A stretch of DNA of 64,000 nucleotides. Origin: Leifsonia sp. Leaf264. GTDB taxonomy: Bacteria > Actinomycetota > Actinomycetes > Actinomycetales > Microbacteriaceae. The notes below the pieces were generated by a model that ran no database searches, was not told the origin of the DNA, and saw only the letters and a program-made list of their open reading frames with translations. Positions 1 to 7,899 of the stretch are shown here, in pieces. Location: assembly GCF_001422325.1 (NCBI RefSeq), contig NZ_LMMR01000005.1, positions 434,001 through 498,000 of the forward strand, in the 5' to 3' direction. How positions within the stretch are numbered: position 1 is the stretch's first letter; the number at the start of each line of letters is the position of its first letter. The position numbers and the translations under genes are program-made.

Positions 1-2
1 AG

Positions 3-338
3 CTGCTCCTCGCCCCCACCCAAGGCAGCCTCGGGTTGCGGATCTCCGAGCTCGAATACATCGAATGGTGGCTCGACCAGGGTGAGCACTTCACAGCGGC
101 GGAGGCCGCGGCTGAGCTGCTGTACCAGCCGGCCGAAGAGCCCTCTGGGCCGGCGGTCACCGATGACGGGTTCGCGTCCATGGAGGATGCGCTCGACTGG
201 GCCGAGGAGCTCTTGCCGAAGGGCCCCGTCGCGCCGTCTTCGCTGGAAGCGGCGCCGGTCTTCGATGACGACGACGACGACCCCGGATTCACGAAGCCGC
301 AGTCCCGCCGCACCCTGAACGTCGACCGTGACTTGTGA
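3..338 (+). CDS. C-terminal part of an unknown protein (5' end outside window)
   Basis: The reading frame is open from the window's first bases and ends at TGA 336-338, so this is read as the tail of a gene starting upstream; the TTG at 36 has no ribosome site or promoter box in front of it. The visible 111 residues are acidic, with a helical stretch (ISELEYIEWWLDQGE) and a run of six Asp before a basic C-terminus. I recognise no domain. It lies directly upstream of the box-driven gene at 386, same strand, 47 nt apart. Confidence 0.6.
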   Translation: MLLAPTQGSLGLRISELEYIEWWLDQGEHFTAAEAAAELLYQPAEEPSGPAVTDDGFASMEDALDWAEELLPKGPVAPSSLEAAPVFDDDDDDPGFTKPQSRRTLNVDRDL

Positions 339-358
339 GCTTCACCGGGTGATTTCCC

Positions 359-400
359 AGGGGTTCTGCCACATGCCTGACAGGTATGAGCAGAACCCCT
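359..400. repeat. Perfect 10-bp inverted repeat flanking a promoter box
   Basis: AGGGGTTCTG at 359-368 is the exact reverse complement of CAGAACCCCT at 391-400. The class A box and the start codon of the 386 gene lie between the arms. It could be an operator or a hairpin ending the upstream gene. Confidence 0.6.
369..379 (+). promoter_or_regulatory. Class A box (CCACATGCCTG), leaderless start
   Basis: The first C is 17 nt before ATG 386. No Shine-Dalgarno lies between box and start. Confidence 0.65.
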
Positions 401-1516
401 GATCCGGAATCATTCACCCACGCCATCGACTGGGCCGTGGTCGACCACGGCGGCGTCTTCTTCGCCTCCGACGAGCTCGGCGAACCCGTCGAGCTGCCAC
501 TGGCCGTCACCGCGCACACCCTCATCTCCGGCCCGGAGACCACCGCCCGGACTCGTGCCCTGAACACCGTCGGCTACGCCGCGCTGGTGAACGGCTACGA
601 CGTGCATCTGATCGCCCCGTCGAGCGGTGGCGCCCACGCACCCCTCGAGCCGTACCTGGCCGGGTACGCGACCAGCCTGGACGCCGCCGAGGCGTTGACC
701 GCAGACCTGGTCGCCGAGGTGAAGCGCCGGGCAGCGCTGACGGACCCGGAACACGTGCGTCCCATCCTGGTGATCGTCGACTACCTTCCCGCCCTACTCA
801 CCCTCGAGAAGCTCCCGCGCAAGGGCAGCTCCGCAGTCGAAGAGGAACGCAACGAGATCGGCAGCCGCAACCTCGTCCGGAAGTCGATCGCATCCGATCT
901 GGGCATGCTCGGACAGGCCGGAGCACCCGCCGGTATCCACTTGGTCCTCGGCACCGACTCCCCCGACAAGCTGCGCTCCCACCTGCCAGCCGCAGCAGCG
1001 TTCGACCTGACCCGCCTGACGACCGGCCCTGGCAACCTGGCTGGCCTCACCGTCGCCGGCCACCAGGACAGCATCCACATCTGGGAGGCGAGCGACACCG
1101 AACTGGTCGTGAACCTCCTCGGACGCCTCACCCCGACGGTGGCCGCAGGCCCGGAGCCCGAGGCTGCCGAACAACCTCACCACGCGTCCAAGGCCAGCGA
1201 CACCGTCACCCTGTCGCGGCCTGTGTTCAACACCGCCGTCGTCCTCGGAGCAGCACTTCTGGCGTTCAGCGTCGGGACCACCGCTGCTGTCCTCGGCGGC
1301 CACGGCCCCCACCAGCACTCCGAGTTGCGGGGTCACCACACCCACTGGGTGCACGAGCAACAGGTCCCGCAGGACGGCTGGACGTTCCAGTACGAGCACG
1401 ACACACCCAGGGTCACGCCGGACTTCGGCGCACCGGACATCGCAGTGGACCCCGGCCCACTGCACGACCCGTACACGGCGCCAGGCGGGCCGGAATGGGT
1501 CCCCGTCGAACGGTGA
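386..1516 (+). CDS. Degenerate FtsK/TraB-like membrane protein (pseudo-ATPase)
   Basis: 376 aa. Residues about 40-75 (HTLISGPETTARTRALNTVG) sit where FtsK-type pumps carry the Walker A loop, but the G-K-S/T residues are absent. PILVIVDYLPALL at about 131-143 resembles a Walker B strand, and GIHLVLGTDSP at about 183-193 resembles the FtsK motif IHLVLATQRP. One membrane segment lies near residues 280-305, followed by a His/Pro-rich tail. This suggests an inactive FtsK-fold partner of the active translocase at 8722. The fold assignment is inference; the missing Walker lysine is seen. ATG 386 is chosen because of the box at 369. Confidence 0.6.
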   Translation: MSRTPDPESFTHAIDWAVVDHGGVFFASDELGEPVELPLAVTAHTLISGPETTARTRALNTVGYAALVNGYDVHLIAPSSGGAHAPLEPYLAGYATSLDAAEALTADLVAEVKRRAALTDPEHVRPILVIVDYLPALLTLEKLPRKGSSAVEEERNEIGSRNLVRKSIASDLGMLGQAGAPAGIHLVLGTDSPDKLRSHLPAAAAFDLTRLTTGPGNLAGLTVAGHQDSIHIWEASDTELVVNLLGRLTPTVAAGPEPEAAEQPHHASKASDTVTLSRPVFNTAVVLGAALLAFSVGTTAAVLGGHGPHQHSELRGHHTHWVHEQQVPQDGWTFQYEHDTPRVTPDFGAPDIAVDPGPLHDPYTAPGGPEWVPVER

Positions 1517-1577
1517 TGCCCTACGAACGTCGCGGGTGGTGACGGACGGTCCAGACCGTTGTCAGCCGTGAACGCAA

Positions 1578-1605
1578 GAAGCCCCGCCATTGCTGGCGGG
1601 GCTTC
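1578..1605. terminator. Bidirectional hairpin terminator
   Basis: GAAGCCCCGCC pairs perfectly with GGCGGGGCTTC around a 6-nt loop. It lies between the convergent genes ending at 1516 (+) and 1628 (-). Confidence 0.75.
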
Positions 1606-1627
1606 CTGTTTGGGGCGAGGTTACTGC

Positions 1628-2245
1628 TTACGCAGCGGCGACAGCAGCCGCCTCAGCCGGACGCTCCACCTTGGGCGGGACGACGTACGACTCGACCTTG
1701 CCGAGGTCCTTGAACAGACGGACGACGCGGACGTTCTTCGAACCGTTGCCGATCGGCTCGTTGATCTTGTAGAACACGGCGCGGTGTCCCACGAGGCCGG
1801 AAGCCTGCGCGGCGAGGTTGTAGCCGTCGATCGCGTCGGTGCGCTGGGTGCGGATGCACTCCAGTCCCTCGGGGAGCTGGTACTGCTGGCCGTTGGCGCG
1901 AGCCGCGACGAACGCCTTGTGGTGCGCGAGCACCGTCTGGAAGTCGAACGTGGGGACGGGCGTCTCGCCCTGGCCGACGCGCGGCAGGACCTGGAAGTAC
2001 ACGAGGCCGCGGGTGGAGCTGCGCTCCGGACGGACCAGCGAGACGAGAGCGACGAACTTCGCCGACTCCTCGATCTCCTCGATCGCCTTCGCGAAGATGT
2101 TCGTGTCGTCGCCGAGGATCGCGGTGATCTGGCGCGACCCGGCGAGAACGCGGGCCTCCCAGTCCTCGATGCTGTCTCCGACGGGGCCTGCGCCGCTGAT
2201 GGCGCTGAGGATGATGGAGTCCTTCACTGCCTTGTCGAGTGCCAT
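1628..2245 (-). CDS. Unknown protein, possible recombination or ssDNA-binding partner of the RecB-like nuclease
   Basis: 205 aa, no signal peptide or membrane segment, with an Ala/Glu-rich C-terminal tail. Secondary structure looks mixed alpha/beta, with beta-rich stretches such as GLVYFQVLPRVGQ and RAVFYKINEPIG. It follows the RecB-like nuclease gene by 87 nt on the same strand, with a good ribosome site (GAAAGG). Phage and plasmid nucleases of this type often sit beside a single-strand annealing or ssDNA-binding protein, which is a reasonable but unproven guess here. I do not recognise the family from sequence alone. Confidence 0.65.
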   Translation of the reverse strand: MALDKAVKDSIILSAISGAGPVGDSIEDWEARVLAGSRQITAILGDDTNIFAKAIEEIEESAKFVALVSLVRPERSSTRGLVYFQVLPRVGQGETPVPTFDFQTVLAHHKAFVAARANGQQYQLPEGLECIRTQRTDAIDGYNLAAQASGLVGHRAVFYKINEPIGNGSKNVRVVRLFKDLGKVESYVVPPKVERPAEAAAVAAA

Positions 2246-2332
2246 GGTGGTTTACCTTTCAGTTGGGTGATGTGCCGGAGGCGGGCGCCTGCCGACGTTT
2301 CTTCTTCTTTGGTGAAGTTGTTGGGCCGCCGG

Positions 2333-4042
2333 TCAGGCTGCGGCCTTCCTTGCGACCGTGGCGGGGCTCGGAGCCGCGACAGGGAGCAGGGCGGAGTAGG
2401 ACGGCTCGGGGATGACGTCGAGCTGGTTGTAGGTGCGGATCGCCTTCGTGACGAAGACGTGGGTGCGCTTGGTGGCCTTCGCCCTCCACGCCTTCCACTC
2501 GTCCTCGCTGGTGGCGTCCCACGGGAGCGGGAGCGTCTCGAGGGTCGTGCGGAGGGCACCGCGGATGCGGGTGTTGATCCCCGCTGCCCAGTCGAACTCG
2601 CCGCCGCGGAGCGGCTTCTGGACGTCGACGATGATTCCAGCGAGCAGGTCGGTGAGCGCGTCCACAGATGCGCCGGTGATGTCGCGGCCTGCCTCGTGGA
2701 GGAGCTCGCCGGCCATCTGCGGGAGGCTGATGACGGCGATGGCAGCGTACGAAGCGCCGTTCAGGGTGCCGTTGATGGTCGGCTCCCAGGGCTTGCCGTC
2801 AGAGAAAATTGCGGCGGGGTTGGTCACGATGTCTTCCTTTGCGTATGTGGGGTACTTGTCGTTACCTGCATGTGCGGATCCGGCCGGTTCTGCTGCGGTG
2901 GCGACGTCAGACCAGGGGATGTCGGCGTACGGGTCGGTGGGCGTAGACACGGCGGAAGCGGCGATCTGGTGCAGCTTCTGGGCGACGTCGACAACGACCG
3001 GGGCGACCGGTGGGAGCTTCGAGCCGAACTTCTTGGCGTCGGGTCGGATGGTCGGGATTCCCAGCTGAACAGCCGGGTAGGCGGTCGCCTCCAATGTGGG
3101 GTCGACGACACGGCGGCCGTTCACCTTGGTGGTGTTGGTCAGGTCGACCTTGCCGGCGGCTTTCGCTGCGGGGCAGGCGTTCACCAGTGGGCACCAGCCG
3201 CAGAGCGGTCCGACCTCGGTGGTGAACTCGCCGGTCTCCATCACCTTGTTGTGGGTGTCCCAGGCGGATCGGAACTGCTCACGGGTCTTCTGCATCGCCG
3301 CGTCGGTGAGGGGGATGTCGCGTGCGACGCCGAACTGGGTGTAGTGGATGCGGCCGATGGCTGCAGGCTTGCCGGTGACCTCGCGGATCGCGTCGGAGTA
3401 CAGACGGATCTGGTCGCCGTGGTCGTCGCCGTGCTTGTTCAGCTCGAAGGCGTTCTTCATCTTCCCGGTCTTCAGGTCGATGACGAGGTACTCGTCCTTG
3501 TCTGCGACCTTGACGACCTCAACACGGTCGATGAAGCCCATCGCGGGCACACCAGCGATGTGGACGCCGTCGAACGGCAGCTCCGTCTTGTAAGTGGTGA
3601 CCTGTGTCGGGTCGGTAATGTCGAACTCACCGAGCCCGAGACGGCTGACTTCGTCGATCCAGAACTGGCGCTTGCCGGCCCACGCCTCCGGGGTCTCCTC
3701 CGCTTCGAGGCGAGCTTTCTCGCTCCACATCTCGTCCGCGTGCTTGTCGCGGATCTCCAGGAACTTCAGCTTCGTGCGCTTCTTCGGGGTGACGTTGTAG
3801 AGGTCTTCGAGGACGGCGTGGGTGGAGGTTCCGAGGGCGGAGACGGTGAACGGGTCGTCGTCGCGCGGGAGGAGTTTCTCGCCGGCGAAACGGGCGAGGC
3901 ATCCCTTCATGGACTTGGACGTGGACGCCGACAGGGCCTTGCGGCGGATCCTGTCGTCGACCACGTCAGGGTCAATGGCGACCAGGTTTTTACCTGACCA
4001 GGCCACACCCTGTAGGAGTGGTTCTGTTGCTGTGATTCTCAT
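2333..4042 (-). CDS. RecB-like PD-(D/E)XK nuclease with Fe-S cluster cysteines
   Basis: 569 aa from the leaderless ATG at 4042. The N-terminal half follows the Cas4/AddB-type nuclease plan: a lone Cys (MKGCLARF, about residue 46), GTSTHAVLEDLY (the HxxLE motif), GFIDRVEVV and YLVIDLKTGK (catalytic Asp and DxK), then CGWCPLVNAC near residues 282-291, giving the four Cys of a 4Fe-4S cluster. The family cuts DNA ends in recombination or defence. About 250 residues after the Cys cluster match nothing I know. A longer start (4108) is rejected because the class A box lies between 4108 and 4042 and the box-to-ATG spacing is exact. Confidence 0.85.
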   Translation of the reverse strand: MRITATEPLLQGVAWSGKNLVAIDPDVVDDRIRRKALSASTSKSMKGCLARFAGEKLLPRDDDPFTVSALGTSTHAVLEDLYNVTPKKRTKLKFLEIRDKHADEMWSEKARLEAEETPEAWAGKRQFWIDEVSRLGLGEFDITDPTQVTTYKTELPFDGVHIAGVPAMGFIDRVEVVKVADKDEYLVIDLKTGKMKNAFELNKHGDDHGDQIRLYSDAIREVTGKPAAIGRIHYTQFGVARDIPLTDAAMQKTREQFRSAWDTHNKVMETGEFTTEVGPLCGWCPLVNACPAAKAAGKVDLTNTTKVNGRRVVDPTLEATAYPAVQLGIPTIRPDAKKFGSKLPPVAPVVVDVAQKLHQIAASAVSTPTDPYADIPWSDVATAAEPAGSAHAGNDKYPTYAKEDIVTNPAAIFSDGKPWEPTINGTLNGASYAAIAVISLPQMAGELLHEAGRDITGASVDALTDLLAGIIVDVQKPLRGGEFDWAAGINTRIRGALRTTLETLPLPWDATSEDEWKAWRAKATKRTHVFVTKAIRTYNQLDVIPEPSYSALLPVAAPSPATVARKAAA

Positions 4043-4048
4043 ACCACC

Positions 4049-4059
4049 TGCATGTGCGG
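4049..4059 (-). promoter_or_regulatory. Class A box (CCGCACATGCA), leaderless start
   Basis: 20 nt from the first C to the last base of ATG 4042-4040, the same spacing as at 386, 5406, 8722 and 43040. Confidence 0.6.
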
Positions 4060-4142
4060 TATGAGTTGGGAATGTTGGGTTGGCTATGGAAGTTCTGAGC
4101 TCTGACAACCAAGGTGGAGCATGTCGAGGTCCGGGGTTCTAC

Positions 4143-4496
4143 CTAAGGGGTGGAAAGCAGAAGGGCTGCCACGAGTTCCGGGTTCTCCGTCCGCCAACGC
4201 TCCCAATCAGGGTCGACCAGCAGGTGGCCCGCCAGTCCCGGTAGCTCCGGCTTCGGAGCGACGCCACGGTGATAGTGGATTTCGGTGAGGTGGGCCCAGC
4301 AGAAAAACAGTCCGCAGCCCGGTGCGATGACCTCTTCCATGGACTCCATGTCTGGGTCCCACCGGTATCGGAAGTGCTCGTCACAGAGTTGTGCGGGGCC
4401 ACGGTCAATCACTTCAGAACAGCTGGGATGGTCGCAGTGGGCGGGGACGCCGCGGCCGATCCAACGGCCGTCTCTGCGTTCTAGCGTGTTCTCCAC
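4143..4496 (-). CDS. Small Cys/His-rich protein, possible zinc-binding
   Basis: 117 aa from GTG 4496, chosen because CCTGGAGG lies 6 nt upstream and a class A box (4526-4535) precedes it; the longer frame to 4616 would overlap the kinase gene by 71 nt. Cys and His pairs (HCDHPSCSEVID, QLCDEHF, CGLFFCWAHL, HYH) suggest one or two zinc sites of HNH or zinc-ribbon style, but no clear family is visible. It lies downstream of the APH-like gene on the same strand, with its own predicted promoter inside the end of that gene. Confidence 0.65.
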   Translation of the reverse strand: MENTLERRDGRWIGRGVPAHCDHPSCSEVIDRGPAQLCDEHFRYRWDPDMESMEEVIAPGCGLFFCWAHLTEIHYHRGVAPKPELPGLAGHLLVDPDWERWRTENPELVAALLLSTP

Positions 4497-4525
4497 TCGA
4501 ACCTCCAGGTCAGCGTCCGTGCAGT

Positions 4526-4535
4526 GGACATGTGG
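4526..4535 (-). promoter_or_regulatory. Class A box (CCACATGTCC)
   Basis: Drives the GTG 4496 gene. Here a Shine-Dalgarno follows, so the message has a short leader of about 20 nt. Confidence 0.5.
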
Positions 4536-4545
4536 CGCAGCTGGG

Positions 4546-5406
4546 TCACGTGAGTATGGCTCGGAGGCTGTCGAGCTCGTCGAGACGTGAGGCGATATCG
4601 TCACCGCGTGCTGCATGCGTGCAGGCCTGACGGAATCGCTTCACCCACACCACTCGGTCGAGGACCCTCTGGTCGAAACTCAGCGGTCCGTACCCGGCGA
4701 AGAACTGCGCTACCGCGCCCTCATCTCGAAGGTGGTGCCGGTATGACAGCAGGCCAGTTGCGAGGTCGACCGTGCTCGGACCTGGCGACGATGAGTCGAA
4801 GTCGATCAGCACCAGTCCATCGGTGGTGGAAAGCAGATTGTGGTTCAAGGAGTCGCCATGCAGGGCGACGTTTGGAAGTTCGCCTTCTGCTTCCAGGAAC
4901 GTCTCTGCGTCCGTCAGATAGGTACGCAGCACATGTGCGGTCGATCGGTCAACGGAACACAGTTGATCGATCCGGCGCCGGGCGGCCGACAGTTGGTCAT
5001 TCGCTGCGAAACGTTCGTCGCCGCGCAGGCTGACGCGGTCGTGGAGCCGCCTCAAAACCTGCCCGTGTTCGAAGGCATGAGCGCCCGTGACTTCGCCGGA
5101 CGCGACCACGTGCTCCCACACCGTCGCCGTCCAGGATTCGAATCGGATCGGAACTGCAAGGAGTGGCCGTTGAACTTTGACGTGCTCGGCAAAGCGCAAT
5201 GCCCAGTCCAGTTCCGTTTCAGCCGGTTGGATCCGGTCGTCACCTGTGTCGGCGCATCGGACCACGAAGCCGGTGTCGGACAGTGCTGTCCACCGCTTGC
5301 TTCCACCTCCGCGACCTGCATCGTCGAATGGGGTGAGAGTGCCAGCTTCGAAACCCGCCAGGGAGAGGGCTGCGAGAAGGGCCGGAATGTGGGGAGCGGC
5401 GTCCAT
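4546..5406 (-). CDS. Aminoglycoside phosphotransferase (APH) family kinase
   Basis: 286 aa. VALHGDSLNHNLL near residue 180 is the catalytic HGDxxxxN loop, and LVLIDFDSSSPGP near 200 holds the Mg-binding Asp of the APH/choline-kinase fold. The N-terminal lobe is short. The family transfers phosphate from ATP to aminoglycosides, macrolides or small metabolites; substrate cannot be read from sequence, and it does not obviously match a clinical APH class. The leaderless ATG 5406 sits at exact box spacing, so this cargo-like gene is wired into the same plasmid promoter set. Confidence 0.8.
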   Translation of the reverse strand: MDAAPHIPALLAALSLAGFEAGTLTPFDDAGRGGGSKRWTALSDTGFVVRCADTGDDRIQPAETELDWALRFAEHVKVQRPLLAVPIRFESWTATVWEHVVASGEVTGAHAFEHGQVLRRLHDRVSLRGDERFAANDQLSAARRRIDQLCSVDRSTAHVLRTYLTDAETFLEAEGELPNVALHGDSLNHNLLSTTDGLVLIDFDSSSPGPSTVDLATGLLSYRHHLRDEGAVAQFFAGYGPLSFDQRVLDRVVWVKRFRQACTHAARGDDIASRLDELDSLRAILT

Positions 5407-5413
5407 GTATTCA

Positions 5414-5423
5414 TGGCATGTGG
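5414..5423 (-). promoter_or_regulatory. Class A box (CCACATGCCA), leaderless start
   Basis: 20 nt from the first C to the end of ATG 5406-5404, with no Shine-Dalgarno. Confidence 0.6.
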
Positions 5424-5977
5424 CGACCGCGTTGGCTACGTCACCCCCAGATGAGGGTGGCCGCGTAACCGTCGACTCAAGTTACCCAGCTACCCGAAAC
5501 GAGTCGATTCATTAGCTGCGGTGATGGTTTCGACCGACTCGTAAGCTGTGCTTATGAATGCCCGAAGTAAACCCTGTGGGGTGAATGGAGCGCGCAGCGC
5601 AAAAATGCTGCCTCAGGATGGGGCTCATCGACGAATTACTGCCCGGCGTCACCCGGATCACCCAGAGTTACCACCTCTGGGTAACGCCGAAATCCCAGTA
5701 AATACAAGGCCTCTAAGTACTACTTACTACTACTGAAACCTTGTTACCTATTAAGTTAAGTAGTTAAGGGAGACCAAGCTCTTTCTTTCATCCAGAGGCA
5801 AGCAAGTGTCTATGCCCTCATATCTATATACCCTCCCCTCCGGCAGGTAACTGGGTAACGCCCTCTGGAACCGCACTCCCATCAGGGAAAATGCCGTGAC
5901 CCACGGGCGGTATCAGTTGGTGACACGGGTACCGAGCACCGCAGCAAGCGCCTGCCGGCTGCAAAGTCGAGGATGTG
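5424..5977. other. Non-coding region with GTTACC/GGTAAC sites
   Basis: No convincing gene. It contains six GTTACC or GGTAAC hexamers (5481, 5667, 5680, 5743, 5846, 5854). Those at 5667 and 5680 form a dyad within CCCAGAG-7 nt-CTCTGGG (5661-5681). A stretch at about 5697-5830 is clearly richer in A+T than the surroundings. It might be an operator cluster or a transfer origin, but nothing proves either. Confidence 0.45.
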
Positions 5978-5988
5978 CCACATGTCTC
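5978..5988 (+). promoter_or_regulatory. Class A box (CCACATGTCTC)
   Basis: Lies 62 nt before ATG 6040, so this transcript should have a leader of about 45 nt. Confidence 0.5.
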
Positions 5989-6039
5989 ACCGACAGCCCG
6001 GCGCACCCTGAAGCCGGCCGACACTTCTGGACCACGAAC

Positions 6040-6933
6040 ATGGAAACCCGCCGCCGGCAGTACCTCACCAACCCAGGTGAGTCGCTCGTCCTTCCCCTCG
6101 TCGCGCACGACGTCATCGACCGTCGCATCGAATGGGCCGCTACCGTCGGAACCCCCGGAATCGACATCGTCACCTCCGCCCTCGTCTCCATCCCCATCCC
6201 CCTTCGAGCCCCCGGCGCCAAGCACCACCCCGACACCAACGCGGCGGCGTTCTGGCACCCGATCCTCTGGCTCGGAGACCACCTCGCCCACCCGATCCCC
6301 GGCGAGCCTCTCGATGTCTGGGCTGTTCGGGTCGCACTCGAACTCACCTACACCGGCGCCTACGACGCCGAGACCGGCACCTTCGTCGACATCCTCTCCA
6401 TCTTCGAGCTCGACTCCGACGACCCGGTCGTCCAGGCGCGGATCACCGAATGGCTGGCCGGCGCCCCAGACAAGGAACTCGACAGCGTCACCTTCGCTGC
6501 AGCATTCGGTGCCCCCGAAGATCTCGGCCAGCAGCTGCTTCACGCCACCGAGTACACCGACTACCTCCGACCTGCATCCTGGGCAGTCATGACCAACAGC
6601 CTCCTCGAGATCAGCTACGCCGCCGCGGCCGACCCGGAGATCAACGCCGAGATCCTCGCAGCCGTCGCAACCCGCATCATCCACCTGGCACAAGCCACCC
6701 TCGGCGAGTCCATCCCTTCCGTCGAAGGTGAAGTGCCCGCCCACTCGCTCTGGCAGCAGGTGCTCGACGACACCGTCCACTGGGAAGCCCGCCCCATGCA
6801 GGCGAACATCGACGGGCCCTGGAACGCACTCATCGAATCGCTCAGTTCCATCCGGTCCGACTACTGGGTGTTCGTCGACGCGCTCCGCGAAGTCGAGAAC
6901 GACGCGCCTGCTCGCACGGCCGAAACCGTCTAG
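6040..6933 (+). CDS. Unknown soluble protein
   Basis: 297 aa from ATG 6040. The frame is open back to 5896, but the class A box at 5978 makes the downstream ATG more likely. There is no signal peptide or membrane segment. It is acidic and mostly helical, with a central stretch rich in Trp and His (AAAFWHPILWLGDHLAH). I recognise no domain. It ends 21 nt before the first tagged gene, whose class B box begins right after this stop. Confidence 0.65.
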   Translation: METRRRQYLTNPGESLVLPLVAHDVIDRRIEWAATVGTPGIDIVTSALVSIPIPLRAPGAKHHPDTNAAAFWHPILWLGDHLAHPIPGEPLDVWAVRVALELTYTGAYDAETGTFVDILSIFELDSDDPVVQARITEWLAGAPDKELDSVTFAAAFGAPEDLGQQLLHATEYTDYLRPASWAVMTNSLLEISYAAAADPEINAEILAAVATRIIHLAQATLGESIPSVEGEVPAHSLWQQVLDDTVHWEARPMQANIDGPWNALIESLSSIRSDYWVFVDALREVENDAPARTAETV

Positions 6934-6937
6934 GCGG

Positions 6938-6948
6938 CCGCACACCTA
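6938..6948 (+). promoter_or_regulatory. Class B box (CCGCACACCTA), leaderless start
   Basis: 20 nt from the first C to the end of ATG 6955-6957; it begins 5 nt after the previous stop. Confidence 0.65.
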
Positions 6949-6954
6949 CGCTGC

Positions 6955-7899
6955 ATGACAATCACGCAGCCCCGTCTCGCCGGCGGACAGTTCACCTTCT
7001 GGGACGGCCTCCCGTCCGACGCCGCACTCTCCCACCGCAACCCCGACGAGGTCTTCACCGCTACCGGCGGCGAAAAGGACGGCCGCTGGTTCGTCCAGTC
7101 GCTCCAGACTCACCCGGCACCGGTGCAGGATGGCGCGTTCATGCGCTACACCCTCCACATCGGCGGCCAGCCGCACGTCAACGCTCGCATGTCCACCGCC
7201 GCAGCTCTCGTCCCCGACGAAGTCAAGGCAGAAGCCACCGAGAAAACCCACGAGCTCGCCACCGCCGGAGAGCGCTTCACCGTCCTCTCCGAAGTCGACG
7301 GGACCGTCCGCATCGACGAGCTCCGCGGCTACGTCAACGGCTCCAGCGTGTACGGGCTGGTGAAGAACAGCCGGACCAAGGGCATCGCCCTCGACAAGCT
7401 GAACATCCTCGCCGTCGAGAAGGGGTACGGCAAGCAGGAGAAGCTCGCAGCCAAGTTCGACCGAGTTGCCTCCACCGTCCCCGTCACCGAGGAAGTCACC
7501 TTCGACGGCATCCCCGACCTCGGCGAAGACTACTCCGAGACCACCGAGTTCGCCGCCGCCTACCTCGTCGACGGCCCCAACTTCGGCACAGCAGCACCCG
7601 GCTGCGTGTTCCTTGCCACCGACATCCAGGCCGAGGACGGCATCGTCAACGGATTCCTCTGGGCCCCGAACGACACCCAGCTGTTCAGCGAGTTCGGCTC
7701 CCAGTACACCGACAACGTGCACTACGACGAGGAGAACTCCCGCGGCATCAAGGTGACCAAGACCCGCCTCGGCCTGAAGCGCATGGGCGGCCGCATCCGC
7801 GACTTCGACCCCGCCAAGGTGGACCTCAACACGTTCTACGGGACCGTCCCCGAGGACCGCGCCGATGGCTACCGCTTCATCATGGGACAGGACAGCTGA
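6955..7899 (+). CDS. Tagged protein of unknown function (GGQF-type N-terminus)
   Basis: 314 aa, leaderless. The N-terminus reads RLAGGQFTFWDGLPSDAALS, one version of the tag shared across this window. The rest is mixed alpha/beta with no membrane segment; a beta-rich middle (GERFTVLSEVDGTVRIDELR) and a C-terminal basic region are visible. No family is recognised. The stop TGA overlaps the next start (TGATG), so the following tagged protein is translationally coupled and the two may work together. Confidence 0.75.
   Translation: MTITQPRLAGGQFTFWDGLPSDAALSHRNPDEVFTATGGEKDGRWFVQSLQTHPAPVQDGAFMRYTLHIGGQPHVNARMSTAAALVPDEVKAEATEKTHELATAGERFTVLSEVDGTVRIDELRGYVNGSSVYGLVKNSRTKGIALDKLNILAVEKGYGKQEKLAAKFDRVASTVPVTEEVTFDGIPDLGEDYSETTEFAAAYLVDGPNFGTAAPGCVFLATDIQAEDGIVNGFLWAPNDTQLFSEFGSQYTDNVHYDEENSRGIKVTKTRLGLKRMGGRIRDFDPAKVDLNTFYGTVPEDRADGYRFIMGQDS

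Noticed and set aside
2863-2875. CCGCACATGCAGG inside the nuclease gene (minus strand)
   Set aside because: Matches the box at 4049 but lies mid-gene with no start codon at the right distance; may be chance (it encodes SAHAG in frame) or an internal promoter, not supported.
1559-3997. 812-codon open frame on the plus strand
   Set aside because: Antisense shadow of the RecB-like nuclease and its partner gene; Asp/Arg/Val-rich, no ribosome site, no domain, and the opposite strand has clear catalytic motifs.
5548-5736. 62-codon frame in the non-coding region
   Set aside because: No ribosome site or box, crosses the palindromic repeats, and has unusual composition for this replicon.
5824-6945. 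Minus-strand frame of 373 codons
   Set aside because: Shadow of the 6040 gene; Val/Gly/Asp-rich composition typical of antisense frames in GC-rich DNA.
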